Part shown: positions 24,723 to 33,989 of the stretch, piece by piece
How the letters are laid out: the number at the start of each line of letters is the position of its first letter
How positions within the stretch are numbered: position 1 is the first letter of the stretch
Source of the DNA: an uncultured Lachnospiraceae bacterium
GTDB taxonomy: Bacteria; Bacillota; Clostridia; Lachnospirales; Lachnospiraceae
Length of the DNA: 41,775 nt
Direction of reading: 5' to 3'
Assembly (NCBI GenBank): GCA_947593975.1
Contig: CANQDW010000009.1
Span: 1 to 41,775 of the forward strand
Position numbers and translations under genes: made by a program
The notes under the pieces: model-generated
The model's input: the letters and a program-made list of their open reading frames with translations, nothing else
Told to the model about the DNA's origin: nothing
The model's database searches: none

Positions 24723-26882
24723 TTATTCAGGCACTGCGGCGTCATCGCCCTTATAAGAAACAGGGATACATACCGGTTTCTTTCCGGTAAGGCTGATACT
24801 TCTTGCATCGGGCTGCGATGTGCCGGCATATATCTCGTAATCGCCGTTATAAAGCATTTTTACTCCGTCATCGTTATAGAGTCCAAAGCTGTCCGGCGTA
24901 AGAACAAATTCCGCGCTCTTTGTTTCACCGGGTTCAAGTTCCAATTTCTTAAGGCCCTTTAACTGGAAATTCGGCGCATCTTCCCTTAATGCTTTTACAT
25001 ATATCTGAATTGTCTCGGCGCCCTTCATTTTGCCTTTATTCGTAAGGCTTGCCGTTACTTTTATATTTTTATCCGCAGATATGCTGTCGCTGTCCGCGCT
25101 TACGCCGCTTATCTCATAATCGGAATAGCTAAGTCCGTATCCGAACGGATATAAAGCTTCATTCTCCATATATCTGTAAGTCCTTCCCTTCATGGAATAA
25201 TCCCTGAAATCAGGAAGTTCTTCAGAAGTACGATAGAATGTTACGGGCAGTTTTCCTTCCGGAGACGCTTCTCCGAACAAAATCTGCGCTATTGCGCGTC
25301 CGCCCTGCGCGCCCGGATACCATCCTTCTATAATTGCGGGAAGGTTCTCGTCTGCCCATACCAATGACAGCGCGCTTCCCGAAAGTACAACAAGGATAAC
25401 CGGTTTTTTGCTTTCATATATCGCTTTAAGGACATCAAGCTGTATTCCAGGAAGTTCTATATTAGGCTTATCGCCGCTGGCAAATTCATTGCCCTCGTCG
25501 CCTTCTTCACCTTCTAAGCTCGGATCAAGTCCAAAACATGCTATGACTACATCGGACTGTGCTGCAACCGCCCTTGCCTCCGCAGTCCTGTCATGCGCCT
25601 GCGCAAGACCTGATACGCGGTCTTTGCAAAGGTGGCAGCCTTCCGAATACATCACTCTCACATCGTCGCCGACATATTCCTTTATGCCTTCCAGTATGGT
25701 AACATATTCCGAAGCCGTTCCTTCGTAGTTGCCTACGAGGGCGCGCCTGTTATCCGCATTGGGTCCTATTACTCCGATAGTCTTGATCTTTGACTTGTCA
25801 AGAGGCAGTATATTATTCTCGTTCTTAAGCAGGCATATACCCTTTTTCGACGCTTTTAGATTGAGCATCCTGTGTTCCTTACAATCTACAACGTCATATT
25901 TTATGCTGCTAAACGGAACCTTTGCGGGATCGTCAAACAGTCCAAGCTTCATCCTCGTAGTATAAAGTCTTGCCACGGACTGTTCTATAGTTTCCTCCGA
26001 AATAAGACCTTCCTCATTTGCCTTAATAAGATTGCCGTTTATATTGCCGCAGTTAAGATCGCATCCGTTATTCATTGCAAGCGCAACAGATTCTACCGGA
26101 CCCGAAGTTACCATATGGAATTCATGGAAATCCTTTATCGCCCAGCAGTCGGATGTAACATGCCCTTTAAACTGCCACTCTCCTCTTAATATATCCACAA
26201 GCAGCGATTTGCTTCCGCAGCATGGTTCGCCGTTTGTCCTGTTATATGCTCCCATTACCACTTCAACGCCCGCTTCTTTTACACACGCTTTGAATGCAGG
26301 AAGATACGTTTCCCTCATATCTTTCTTTGAAACAACGGCGTTGAAACTGTGCCTCTCATCTTCCGGTCCCGAATGTACGGCAAAATGCTTTGCGCACGCC
26401 GCAGCCTTAAGATATTTTTTATCATGTCCCTGGATTCCGTTGATAAACCTTACGCCCAGTCTTGATGTAAGATACGGATCCTCGCCAAAAGTCTCATGTC
26501 CGCGTCCCCATCTCGGATCCCTAAAGATATTTACGTTAGGCGACCAGAAAGTAAGTCCCTTATATATATCCGTATCGCCATACTCCTGCTGCATGTTGAA
26601 CTTCGCGCGTCCTTCGGTAGAAATGCAGTCGGCAACTTCTTCAATAAAATCTTCATCAAACGTAGCGGCAAGCCCTATAGACTGCGGAAATACTGTCGCC
26701 ACGCCTGCCCTTGCAACGCCGTGGAGCGCCTCGTTCCAATAGTTATAAGCCTTAACGCCAAGCCTGTCTATAGCCGGCGCGCCATGAAGCGTCTGATATA
26801 CCTTTTCCTCTAACGTAAGCCTGGATGCAAGATCCTTGGCTCTTTCTTCAAATGATAATGATTCATCCTGATATTTTTCCAT
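24723..26882 (-). CDS. Cytoplasmic GH3 beta-xylosidase/beta-glucosidase
   Basis: This 719-residue GH3 enzyme likely releases xylose from xylo-oligosaccharides. It has no signal peptide. Domain order is the (alpha/beta)8 barrel (about 1-320) with WNEALHGVAR, FWSPNVNIFRDPRWGRGHET, KHFAVHSGPEDERHS and the nucleophile D245 in HVTSDCWAIKD. Next is the alpha/beta sandwich (about 340-560, with an acidic LEGEEGDEGNEF loop supplying the acid/base), then an FN3-like C-terminal domain (about 600-700). Xylosidase is favoured over glucosidase by its neighbours GH10 and GH67 and by similarity to XylA-type GH3 proteins. The ATG at 26882 with GGAGG upstream is preferred over the frame start at 26900. It starts 28 bases after GH10. 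Confidence 0.93.
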   Translation of the reverse strand: MEKYQDESLSFEERAKDLASRLTLEEKVYQTLHGAPAIDRLGVKAYNYWNEALHGVARAGVATVFPQSIGLAATFDEDFIEEVADCISTEGRAKFNMQQEYGDTDIYKGLTFWSPNVNIFRDPRWGRGHETFGEDPYLTSRLGVRFINGIQGHDKKYLKAAACAKHFAVHSGPEDERHSFNAVVSKKDMRETYLPAFKACVKEAGVEVVMGAYNRTNGEPCCGSKSLLVDILRGEWQFKGHVTSDCWAIKDFHEFHMVTSGPVESVALAMNNGCDLNCGNINGNLIKANEEGLISEETIEQSVARLYTTRMKLGLFDDPAKVPFSSIKYDVVDCKEHRMLNLKASKKGICLLKNENNILPLDKSKIKTIGVIGPNADNRRALVGNYEGTASEYVTILEGIKEYVGDDVRVMYSEGCHLCKDRVSGLAQAHDRTAEARAVAAQSDVVIACFGLDPSLEGEEGDEGNEFASGDKPNIELPGIQLDVLKAIYESKKPVILVVLSGSALSLVWADENLPAIIEGWYPGAQGGRAIAQILFGEASPEGKLPVTFYRTSEELPDFRDYSMKGRTYRYMENEALYPFGYGLSYSDYEISGVSADSDSISADKNIKVTASLTNKGKMKGAETIQIYVKALREDAPNFQLKGLKKLELEPGETKSAEFVLTPDSFGLYNDDGVKMLYNGDYEIYAGTSQPDARSISLTGKKPVCIPVSYKGDDAAVPE

Positions 26883-26910
26883 TATAGTCCTCCAAAACAA
26901 GTATTAAAAT

Positions 26911-27876
26911 TTAAAAATCTATAACACGATAATATGACTCCTTGGGATTTCCGTCCGTATCAAACAAAAGCGGCCAGTTCTTTCTGTTTTCCACCGGAAA
27001 ATAATCAAGCCACGTATATCTGTCGGATACGCCCCAGAGTGTAACATTATCGATATAGTCCTTATACTCCCTGAACAATGCAAAATAGTCGCCGTATACT
27101 TTCGCATGCATTTCCTGCAGACGCATATCGGGCTTAGTCAAAACCTGTTTGTCGTCAAACTTAAAATACGACAGATCCATTTCGGTTATATGTATCCTAA
27201 GACCAAGAGAAGCATATAATTCTATCGCCTCCCTCACGAGATCGATCGTAGGATAATACAGGTTCACATGGCACTGCATGCCTATACCGTCAACAAGTTT
27301 CTCTTCTGCATTTATATGTTTTATGAGCGTGATGATCTTTTCCCTTTTTTCAGGAATATATTCATTATAATCATTGTAAAAAAGCTGCACTTTAGAAGGA
27401 AGCACATCCTTTGCAAGCTTAAATACAAATTTGCAGTAATCGTCGCCGAATTTATCCATCCACGGGCTTTTTCTCAAGAACTCACTGCTCTTATCTTCAA
27501 CGCCTTCATTGATCACATCCCAGCAATCCACTACATCTCCGTAGCGTTCGTTCATGCATATCATATGGTTTTTCAATATTTCCGCAACTTCTTCTTTGCT
27601 CTTCTTAAAAATGTGGAACGGGGTCTGGTTATGCCATACAAAATTATGGCCCCTCATCCTGATGCCGTTTTCTTTGGCAAACGTATACAGCTCATCCGCA
27701 TGGCTGTAATCGTACGTTTCGTCCTCTTTATAAAGGACTCCAAACTTCATCTGGTTTTCACACGTGATATTATTAAAATTATTAATGATGATATCTTTAT
27801 CAGCCTTAACCGTTTCGCAGTTTACAGCTGCTCCTATGTTGAAATAATCTTTATATTTATCTTTAAGACCAATCAT
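26911..27876 (-). CDS. Cytoplasmic GH10 endo-1,4-beta-xylanase
   Basis: The 321-residue single-domain GH10 enzyme has no signal peptide and no carbohydrate-binding module. Small intracellular GH10 enzymes trim imported xylo-oligosaccharides and aldouronic acids to xylobiose and xylose. The TIM barrel shows GHNFVWHNQTP (about 77-87), the acid/base E124 in DCWDVINEGVED and the nucleophile E232 in IHITEMDLSYF, plus the expected W-rich strand GVSDRYTWLDYFP near the end. The ATG follows TGAGGT. It begins just after the terminator at 27911-27956, so its expression depends on read-through of the transporter transcript or on a weak promoter inside the terminator region. It leads the GH10-GH3-GH67 gene set. 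Confidence 0.96.
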   Translation of the reverse strand: MIGLKDKYKDYFNIGAAVNCETVKADKDIIINNFNNITCENQMKFGVLYKEDETYDYSHADELYTFAKENGIRMRGHNFVWHNQTPFHIFKKSKEEVAEILKNHMICMNERYGDVVDCWDVINEGVEDKSSEFLRKSPWMDKFGDDYCKFVFKLAKDVLPSKVQLFYNDYNEYIPEKREKIITLIKHINAEEKLVDGIGMQCHVNLYYPTIDLVREAIELYASLGLRIHITEMDLSYFKFDDKQVLTKPDMRLQEMHAKVYGDYFALFREYKDYIDNVTLWGVSDRYTWLDYFPVENRKNWPLLFDTDGNPKESYYRVIDF

Positions 27877-27910
27877 TACGAAACCTCACATTACAATCTG
27901 CTATATATCT

Positions 27911-27956
27911 AAAAAGCTGCTGTAACAAAATCAGTATATGGTTAAGTTACAGCAGC
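27911..27956 (-). terminator. Terminator or attenuator between the solute-binding protein and GH10
   Basis: GCTGCTGTAAC (27916-27926) and its inverse GTTACAGCAGC (27946-27956) form an 11-bp stem; the loop is 19 bases and a TTTTT run follows on the minus strand. It lies 21 bases after the solute-binding protein stop and about 35 bases before GH10. The hydrolase genes have no room for a strong separate promoter, so it may act as a partial terminator that keeps binding protein levels above enzyme levels. A weak TTGTTA-17-TATAGC pair within it is the only promoter candidate. Confidence 0.8.
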
Positions 27957-27977
27957 CTGACTACTATATCAAAACAA

Positions 27978-29408
27978 TTATTCCCCGTTTGCTTCCTTTA
28001 TCCTTGCATCCCAGGTAGGAGTCATCTCTTCAAGCTGTTCTGCAGGCGTCTTTGCTCCTGCTTCAACAGCGTATGCAAAATCACCGTAGTCGGTATCGAT
28101 TATCATCGGCTGATAATCATATACTCTGTACTGGTCGTCACGCATCATTGTAAGAGTCTCATCTACAGCTCTTGTATCACTGAACTGAGGATAATAAGTA
28201 TTCTTCCATACTTCATCAAGTGAATATCCCGGAGCCGGCTCCGTATAAAGGTTATATGCAAACATAAGCTTCTCAACATATTCCTTATCGGTATAGCATG
28301 AAGGAATAACAATAACGTTATCCATAGGTACCGTAGCCATATGTCCGTTAGGTCCTGCAGGGAACATAACAAGTCCGAATTCATCATCCATTGAACCTGC
28401 AAAGTCTCCTACCTGATATACCTCTGCAGTCTGCATTGCGCACTCGCCGTCACGGAATCTGATCTCCGTCCAGTTAGCATCTGCATTGCTTACTTCGTCG
28501 GTAGGCGTTCTCATAACATAACCCTGTTCGATAAGGCCTACAGCCCAGTTTGCGGCATCGATAAAGTTCTGTGTCTTTGTAGCGTTCTCATATTTTCCGT
28601 CGGCATTCTTTGATACGAACTGAGCGCCGTTGCTTGCTACTGCCAGCTTAAAGTAATCCTTTGAGAATGACGCCATTGCATATATATCAGTTTTACCGTC
28701 GTTATCAACGTCTCTGGTAAGTTTTGCGCAATACTCTTCGAACTTATCCCATGTCCACTCGCCATTCTTCTGAAGTTCATACGGTTCTTCAGGATCGATT
28801 CCCGCTTCTTCAAACATTCTCTTATTATAGAAAATAGCGGCCCTTGGTTCCTTCTCTGTTGACATACCGTATATTCCGCCGTCATATGACATCAGTTCCT
28901 TAACATGCTGGTTCCATTTTTCTGCTGTAAAATCAACAGTTTCAAGTGAACCAAGATCATAGAACAGATGATTCTTCAGAGGCTGCGCAACGGTTGTCTG
29001 ATACAGATACCAGATATTAACACGTGGATTTCCTGCCATACAGTCGGTAGTAAATGCCTCTGCCATATCGCCCCAGACACCTATCTTCTGTCTTTCAATA
29101 GTGAAATTGTACTGATCAAAAATTTCCTGTCTGTAATTGTATGTATCCTCCGCATACTGTGAAGACAGATCCTCCTCGTCTGCCGAATACCAGTCGCCTA
29201 TCGTGATCTTCATTCCGCCGAGATCATCATAAGTCTTAAGCGTTGAACCCTGTTCATTACCTTCTTCAGGTTCTTCGGTAGCTTCGGCATTCGCATCAGT
29301 ATTATCGGTAGACTGTGGCTCGTCGCTTCCGCCGCCGCATCCGCTAAGTACAGACGCAGCCAATACGGCCGATAAACATAATGCAATTAACTTTCTTCTT
29401 TTTACCAT
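27978..29408 (-). CDS. ABC transporter sugar-binding lipoprotein
   Basis: This is a 476-residue extracellular solute-binding protein of the carbohydrate uptake family. The lipoprotein signal MVKRRKLIALCLSAVLAASV ends at lipobox LSGC with C24. An acidic Asn/Glu-rich linker (about 27-60) is followed by two-lobed SBP sequence (for example GIYGMSTEKEPRAAIFYNKR and WTEIRFRDGECAMQT). Clustering with GH10, GH3 and GH67 points to xylo-oligosaccharide or aldouronate binding; this is inference. It follows the second permease pair and has its own candidate promoter at 29473-29501, and it is closed by a terminator, so its level can exceed that of the permeases. Confidence 0.92.
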   Translation of the reverse strand: MVKRRKLIALCLSAVLAASVLSGCGGGSDEPQSTDNTDANAEATEEPEEGNEQGSTLKTYDDLGGMKITIGDWYSADEEDLSSQYAEDTYNYRQEIFDQYNFTIERQKIGVWGDMAEAFTTDCMAGNPRVNIWYLYQTTVAQPLKNHLFYDLGSLETVDFTAEKWNQHVKELMSYDGGIYGMSTEKEPRAAIFYNKRMFEEAGIDPEEPYELQKNGEWTWDKFEEYCAKLTRDVDNDGKTDIYAMASFSKDYFKLAVASNGAQFVSKNADGKYENATKTQNFIDAANWAVGLIEQGYVMRTPTDEVSNADANWTEIRFRDGECAMQTAEVYQVGDFAGSMDDEFGLVMFPAGPNGHMATVPMDNVIVIPSCYTDKEYVEKLMFAYNLYTEPAPGYSLDEVWKNTYYPQFSDTRAVDETLTMMRDDQYRVYDYQPMIIDTDYGDFAYAVEAGAKTPAEQLEEMTPTWDARIKEANGE

Positions 29409-29472
29409 AGCTTGTTATACTCCTTTCTGATTTTTCATATTATTTTTGTGCTATGTAATACCAAACCATAAC

Positions 29473-29508
29473 ATTATATCATATAAAACGCTGTAAAGCA
29501 ACGTTTTA
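29473..29508 (-). promoter_or_regulatory. Internal promoter and inverted repeat upstream of the second solute-binding protein
   Basis: On the minus strand TTGCTT (29496-29501), 17 bases and TATAAT (29473-29478) form a plausible sigma-A promoter in the 97-base gap after the permease gene. TAAAACG (29484-29490) and its inverse CGTTTTA (29502-29508) flank the -35 box and overlap the permease stop codon. The repeat could be a repressor operator for the binding protein alone. Confidence 0.5.
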
Positions 29509-30501
29509 CATCTTAATACCTGACTGGCTCAGACTCTCAACGAATCCTTTCTGCGCGAATACATAAATGATAAGCAGAGGTATAATCGTCATAAGCGTTC
29601 CGGTAGCCACTGTGGCCGATGAATACGCCATTGACGCTTTTTCTGCAATTCCCGCATTCTTAAGGAAAGTATCAAGCGAGTCAGACAATCCCGAAAGCGA
29701 CGTTGAGAGAAGCGTATATTTCCTCAAAAACATCTGTGAATAAAATTTATCCGTCCACTGCCATACGAATGCAAACAGAAAACATGATGTAATGATAGGC
29801 TTTGCATCCGGAAGCATTATACGATAAAATGTCTTGAACTTTCCGCATCCGTCAACATACGCCGCCTCTTCAATATCTTTAGGCACATTCCTGAAGAACT
29901 GCCTTATAAGATATATGTACAATCCGCTCTTAAGTCCCATACATCCAAGGCATAACAGCAGATACGGAAGCATTGTATTTATAAGGTTTATAGGCTTTCC
30001 GGCAAACAGCGAAACCAGACCCAGCGGATCAAAATAAGTAAAGTTAAGGTATAACGGAGCCATGATCGTCTGCGGAGGTATGATGATTACAAGGATAACC
30101 ATAAAGAACCAGAAGTTCTTAAGCGGGAATTTGTACCTTGCAAATCCGTAACCTACAAACGTTGCCGCCGCAACCTGAAAAACACTTACGATAAGGCTTA
30201 TATATGTGGTCGTTCCGAGCGCCTTCCAGTATTTCATAAGCTGCGCCGTAAGCTTATATCCCGATGTTGTAAAATGACGCGGTATGCTTACGATGGTAGA
30301 ATCATAAAGATCCTGCTCTTCCATAAAACTAAGTGATATTTTGTTCAGCAAAGGCTGGACAATCAGGAAACACAATCCGAATATCAATATTGCACGGCAT
30401 ATTTTATAACCGATATTGAACAATGTTTTACGCATCAGATAGCCGTTGGATTTCCTGTTGCGTTCCATAAAGGCCTGCCATTTTTTTGTTTTCTTACTCA
30501 T
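29506..30501 (-). CDS. Carbohydrate ABC transporter permease (MalG type), second set
   Basis: The 331-residue inner-membrane permease has about six transmembrane helices. The EAA loop that docks the ATPase is visible in DIEEAAYVDGCGKFKTFYRI followed by MLPDAKP (about 225-250). The N-terminus is longer than usual, with a basic start MSKKTKKWQAFMERNRKSNG, and the ending GFVESLSQSGIKM matches the CUT1 MalG pattern. It overlaps the MalF-type gene by eight bases (30494-30501), implying translational coupling. It should form a heterodimer with that protein and work with the lipoprotein encoded at 27978-29408. No ATPase gene is present in the window. Confidence 0.93.
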   Translation of the reverse strand: MSKKTKKWQAFMERNRKSNGYLMRKTLFNIGYKICRAILIFGLCFLIVQPLLNKISLSFMEEQDLYDSTIVSIPRHFTTSGYKLTAQLMKYWKALGTTTYISLIVSVFQVAAATFVGYGFARYKFPLKNFWFFMVILVIIIPPQTIMAPLYLNFTYFDPLGLVSLFAGKPINLINTMLPYLLLCLGCMGLKSGLYIYLIRQFFRNVPKDIEEAAYVDGCGKFKTFYRIMLPDAKPIITSCFLFAFVWQWTDKFYSQMFLRKYTLLSTSLSGLSDSLDTFLKNAGIAEKASMAYSSATVATGTLMTIIPLLIIYVFAQKGFVESLSQSGIKM

Positions 30502-31408
30502 AATAGTACACCTTCTTCGAAATTATTAACGAGATGATTCCAATGATCACCAAACAACAAACAAAGTAAATCCACGACATCGCAGAACTCAAACCATATT
30601 GCATCTTTACAATATTCATATCAGATATATATTCCATTACCTCATTATCCGAACGGCAGAAGTAATCTATAATGGTATATATAATATTAACCAGGATAAG
30701 AGAACTTACCATCGGAAGCGTTATCTTCCAGAAACATTCCCATGCCGTACATCCCTCGATCTTGGCGGCTTCAAACATACTTGGCGATATTGTCTGCAGT
30801 CCCGAAAGGAATATTATGATCTGGATACCCGATTGTATCGCTATATCATATACATGGTCTATAAGGTCAAATATAAATCCGAAAAAGTCTCCGGCCTGCG
30901 AGCCTTCCGTTACAAGCATATCCTGCAGCACAGTCGTGATACTTGAAGAATTGGAAGTTTCCTGAATAACATCTTTCATGCCTGCAAGCATTGCATTGTT
31001 ATACTCAAGTCCTACTATAACACCCGATGAAAGTATAACCGGCATGAAGAATATCGCTCTTACAAATCCCCTGCACTTAAATGTCTGATTAAGGAGCAAA
31101 GCAACAAAGAAACTGAATATAAGCGTAGCAGGAAGGTCCAAAAGCATACCCCTGATATTCTCGATCAAAAGTATCTTATACTGGGGATCCACATTGATCG
31201 CCTTGTTGTACTGCGCGATCTTTACAAATTCCATCATAAATCCGCCGCCGCCGGGAGCAATATTTACTTCTGAAAAGCTCATTCTGAACGACTGGACCAA
31301 TGGGACCAGCATAAACAGCAAAAATCCAATGATAAATGGAAGTATAAACAGATATCCTGCGACAGCATTTTTTGCTGCAAGCGTCATTTTACGTTTCTTT
31401 TTCTGCAT
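30494..31408 (-). CDS. Carbohydrate ABC transporter permease (MalF type), second set
   Basis: This 304-residue permease has about six transmembrane helices and the EAA loop FEAAKIEGCTAWECFWKITL followed by PMVSS (about 210-232). The N-terminal cytoplasmic stretch is short (MQKKKRKMTLAAKNAVAGYL). A hydrophilic segment of about 50 residues (NAMLAGMKDVIQETSNSSSI to HVYDIAIQSG) inserted between the third and fourth helices is larger than in typical MalF-type CUT1 permeases of this length. Its ATG overlaps the DUF5696 TAA (TAATG), so translation of the two is coupled. It pairs with the MalG-type gene downstream. Substrate is inferred from the xylan locus only. Confidence 0.92.
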   Translation of the reverse strand: MQKKKRKMTLAAKNAVAGYLFILPFIIGFLLFMLVPLVQSFRMSFSEVNIAPGGGGFMMEFVKIAQYNKAINVDPQYKILLIENIRGMLLDLPATLIFSFFVALLLNQTFKCRGFVRAIFFMPVILSSGVIVGLEYNNAMLAGMKDVIQETSNSSSITTVLQDMLVTEGSQAGDFFGFIFDLIDHVYDIAIQSGIQIIIFLSGLQTISPSMFEAAKIEGCTAWECFWKITLPMVSSLILVNIIYTIIDYFCRSDNEVMEYISDMNIVKMQYGLSSAMSWIYFVCCLVIIGIISLIISKKVYYYE

Positions 31409-33963
31409 TAGTTACTTCCTCCTTCCACTATATAGTCTCTTGCCTGAATCTCAGTACCGTTATAGTTAAACGGATTATAATTATAATTAACTATAACTTT
31501 AACTCCATTCGCATATTCCGTTTTATACACGTTCTCAGAAACTTTCTCATGGTTCGTGATATATTCGTCATATGTACCGTTAAAGTCATTTGAGAATCTG
31601 TCGTACTCTTCACTGATAGTATCTTTCCACAGATTATATTCGGTAGCAAAATATTCGGTATACTTGCTGTCCTGAAGAACGGACGCCGGACTCTGCGTGA
31701 TCGTATAGTACAATCCTGCTCCGAGTTCTGCCGACTTTAAGTATGTTTCTTCAGAATTCTGCGAAAGGTTCAGTGATTCGGCAGTATAATTTACAATTCC
31801 GTGAAGCGCGATCTGATAGAACGGTATCGTTTCATCAATTATATTAAAGCTCTTATTCGAAAGAACCATTCCCGTAACCATATCCGCATACGGAATATTA
31901 TAAAAGTAATCGGAATTAGCCATAACTTTCGAACCGCTTTCGGCAAGTTCCTGATACTTTGCGGTTATCATATTCATGGCTTCTTCTCTTGAAACATGCT
32001 TTTTATAGTTGTAATCTCCGCTAAGCTCGTTACTCAGATCGGCAAATGAAATATTGCTGCATCCGAGTCCCGTTATATATTTGTGGAAACTGTCAACATT
32101 GCCGATCGCATACGCCGGTCTTGCAAGATAATACTCATATTCTTCCGGCTGCTGCGCAAAGTATATCGGACTGTAGTATGAAAGTTCTGCCGTCTCACGG
32201 CTTACAAATTTTGCCGTATCCCTGTTGACGCTGTATTTATCAAAAATCTTGTTTTTATATACAAGCTGGAAGTTAGCGTCAAAATACAGATCGACATTAT
32301 TCGACTGCGCAGTCTGTACAAATGATTTAAGTTCTTTTTTGCTGCCCAGCCTCTTAGACGGCTTAACTTTTCTTACTGATGAGTTATGTATTCCGTTATT
32401 GCACCATCCGGAATATTTAACCTTAAGATTACTTATTCCGTTTCCGATCATATCATTTAATATACTTTCCGCTTCTTCATATTTTGTAAGCGGCAGATCT
32501 TTTGTTACAGGCACGCCGAGTATATGCTGCTTGTCGTCTACTCCTCCGACCATATCTACTACAAGAGACAGATTTTCATCCGCCTTGTCGCTAAGCGTCG
32601 GATATGTCTTCATAAGATATTCCCTGTAATACGCGGCCATATCTACATAATTGTCTGAGTCAACAAACATATATCTCTGCGTAAGATGCTCTGCGGGCAG
32701 CCCTTTTTCGTATGTACGTATGGTTATATCGGATTTGCCGGATATATCCATATCTTCGCCGCGAAGCATCGTGTATGTGAATTTTACCGAGTTATAACTG
32801 TTGTAACGTCCGGAGACATCACTTTCAACGATCGCATATGAACTTCCGTTTTCAATAGCGCAGAGCACGGAACCTCCGTCCTTCGCAACGCCGATAACCG
32901 GATAATTCACTTCGCTCTCGTCTACAACGGCTTTCCTTGTTATACACAGATCCGCTCCATACATCTGATTATAATATGCGGCCTGACCGACTTTTCCGTT
33001 ATTGAAGTTTATAATCCCGCCCGGACCGTCGGGTACTAACATATATCCCTTATCGTTTAATCCTGCTGCTGCAAAGAACGGCAGCACCGTAAGATATGTT
33101 ATAGGATAATCTTTATAGTACTCTATCTCTTCCATAGGGATATCTACTACAAGCCCGGTATCTTCAAGCGTATAATACACAGGTATGTTAAACGCCGCTT
33201 TATCCGTTTCCTGGCTTATATTGCTTCTCGACATATCATAATCATATTCTTCCTTTGTATATCCCGCCTCCGTGAAAAGCTCCTGGAATTCTTTGAGCTT
33301 GGCGTCCGTCTGTCCGTCGCGCATGATATACATCTTTGTATCTGCAAGATCGGGATACTGTTCAAGGAGCTCATCCTTATTATCGGTAGGACGAAGAGCG
33401 TTGATATCAACTCGTCTGTAAAAATTCTTGATCTTCTTTGAATCCGCGTCGCTCATATTAGAACAGAACTTATCCATTCTTTCTTCCGTGATCGCATACG
33501 GAACCATATAAGTTTTCTGTATATCACCTATCGTATAAAGTACCTTGACTCCGTTAACCTTTCCGGACTCATCTTTTATCTCTTCAACCGAATAACGCTT
33601 ATCCTGGATACTGTAAGCAAAATTATCGTAAGAAAAATCCTGGCCTTTGGAATCACTGTATTTAACATACAATGTGGAATACAGCATATCCTTATTGCCT
33701 CCGATTGCAAGAGTATCGCTGTCAATATCCTGCGGATTTGAATACCATGTGCGTCCGTCAGCTTTATTAAGTACGGAAAATTGGGTATTATCAGCATTAA
33801 ATGTAAATTCAAACTGATCATTAACAATCTTTATTTCTTTTCCTTCCGGTTCTGCTGAATAATCCTGGACTTCAATAAACGCGCTGTCCGCGTCGTCTTT
33901 GTCACAACCTGCGGCCATTAAGATTACCAGAATCAAGGGAAGTAATAATTTTAATCTTTTCAT
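31408..33963 (-). CDS. DUF5696 family lipoprotein, candidate surface glycosidase
   Basis: This 851-residue membrane-anchored lipoprotein (lipobox MAAGC, C20) belongs to the family labelled DUF5696, often found beside carbohydrate ABC transporters in Paenibacillus and Lachnospiraceae. Residues about 40-440 look like a large beta-sandwich domain (FEFTFNADNTQFSVLNKADG, TWYSNPQDID). Residues about 460-780 look like a TIM barrel with conserved acidic strand ends: NVDLYFDANFQ (D562), NISFADLSNELSGDY (D642, E646), KVMANSDYFYNI (D685). A short beta region closes the protein. This layout resembles glycosidases with an N-terminal beta-sandwich domain, but I know of no proven activity. It is translationally coupled to the second permease pair and follows the YIP1 gene by 26 bases. 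Confidence 0.8.
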   Translation of the reverse strand: MKRLKLLLPLILVILMAAGCDKDDADSAFIEVQDYSAEPEGKEIKIVNDQFEFTFNADNTQFSVLNKADGRTWYSNPQDIDSDTLAIGGNKDMLYSTLYVKYSDSKGQDFSYDNFAYSIQDKRYSVEEIKDESGKVNGVKVLYTIGDIQKTYMVPYAITEERMDKFCSNMSDADSKKIKNFYRRVDINALRPTDNKDELLEQYPDLADTKMYIMRDGQTDAKLKEFQELFTEAGYTKEEYDYDMSRSNISQETDKAAFNIPVYYTLEDTGLVVDIPMEEIEYYKDYPITYLTVLPFFAAAGLNDKGYMLVPDGPGGIINFNNGKVGQAAYYNQMYGADLCITRKAVVDESEVNYPVIGVAKDGGSVLCAIENGSSYAIVESDVSGRYNSYNSVKFTYTMLRGEDMDISGKSDITIRTYEKGLPAEHLTQRYMFVDSDNYVDMAAYYREYLMKTYPTLSDKADENLSLVVDMVGGVDDKQHILGVPVTKDLPLTKYEEAESILNDMIGNGISNLKVKYSGWCNNGIHNSSVRKVKPSKRLGSKKELKSFVQTAQSNNVDLYFDANFQLVYKNKIFDKYSVNRDTAKFVSRETAELSYYSPIYFAQQPEEYEYYLARPAYAIGNVDSFHKYITGLGCSNISFADLSNELSGDYNYKKHVSREEAMNMITAKYQELAESGSKVMANSDYFYNIPYADMVTGMVLSNKSFNIIDETIPFYQIALHGIVNYTAESLNLSQNSEETYLKSAELGAGLYYTITQSPASVLQDSKYTEYFATEYNLWKDTISEEYDRFSNDFNGTYDEYITNHEKVSENVYKTEYANGVKVIVNYNYNPFNYNGTEIQARDYIVEGGSN

Positions 33964-33989
33964 TTACGTTAAGCCCTCCTTTCCCTATT

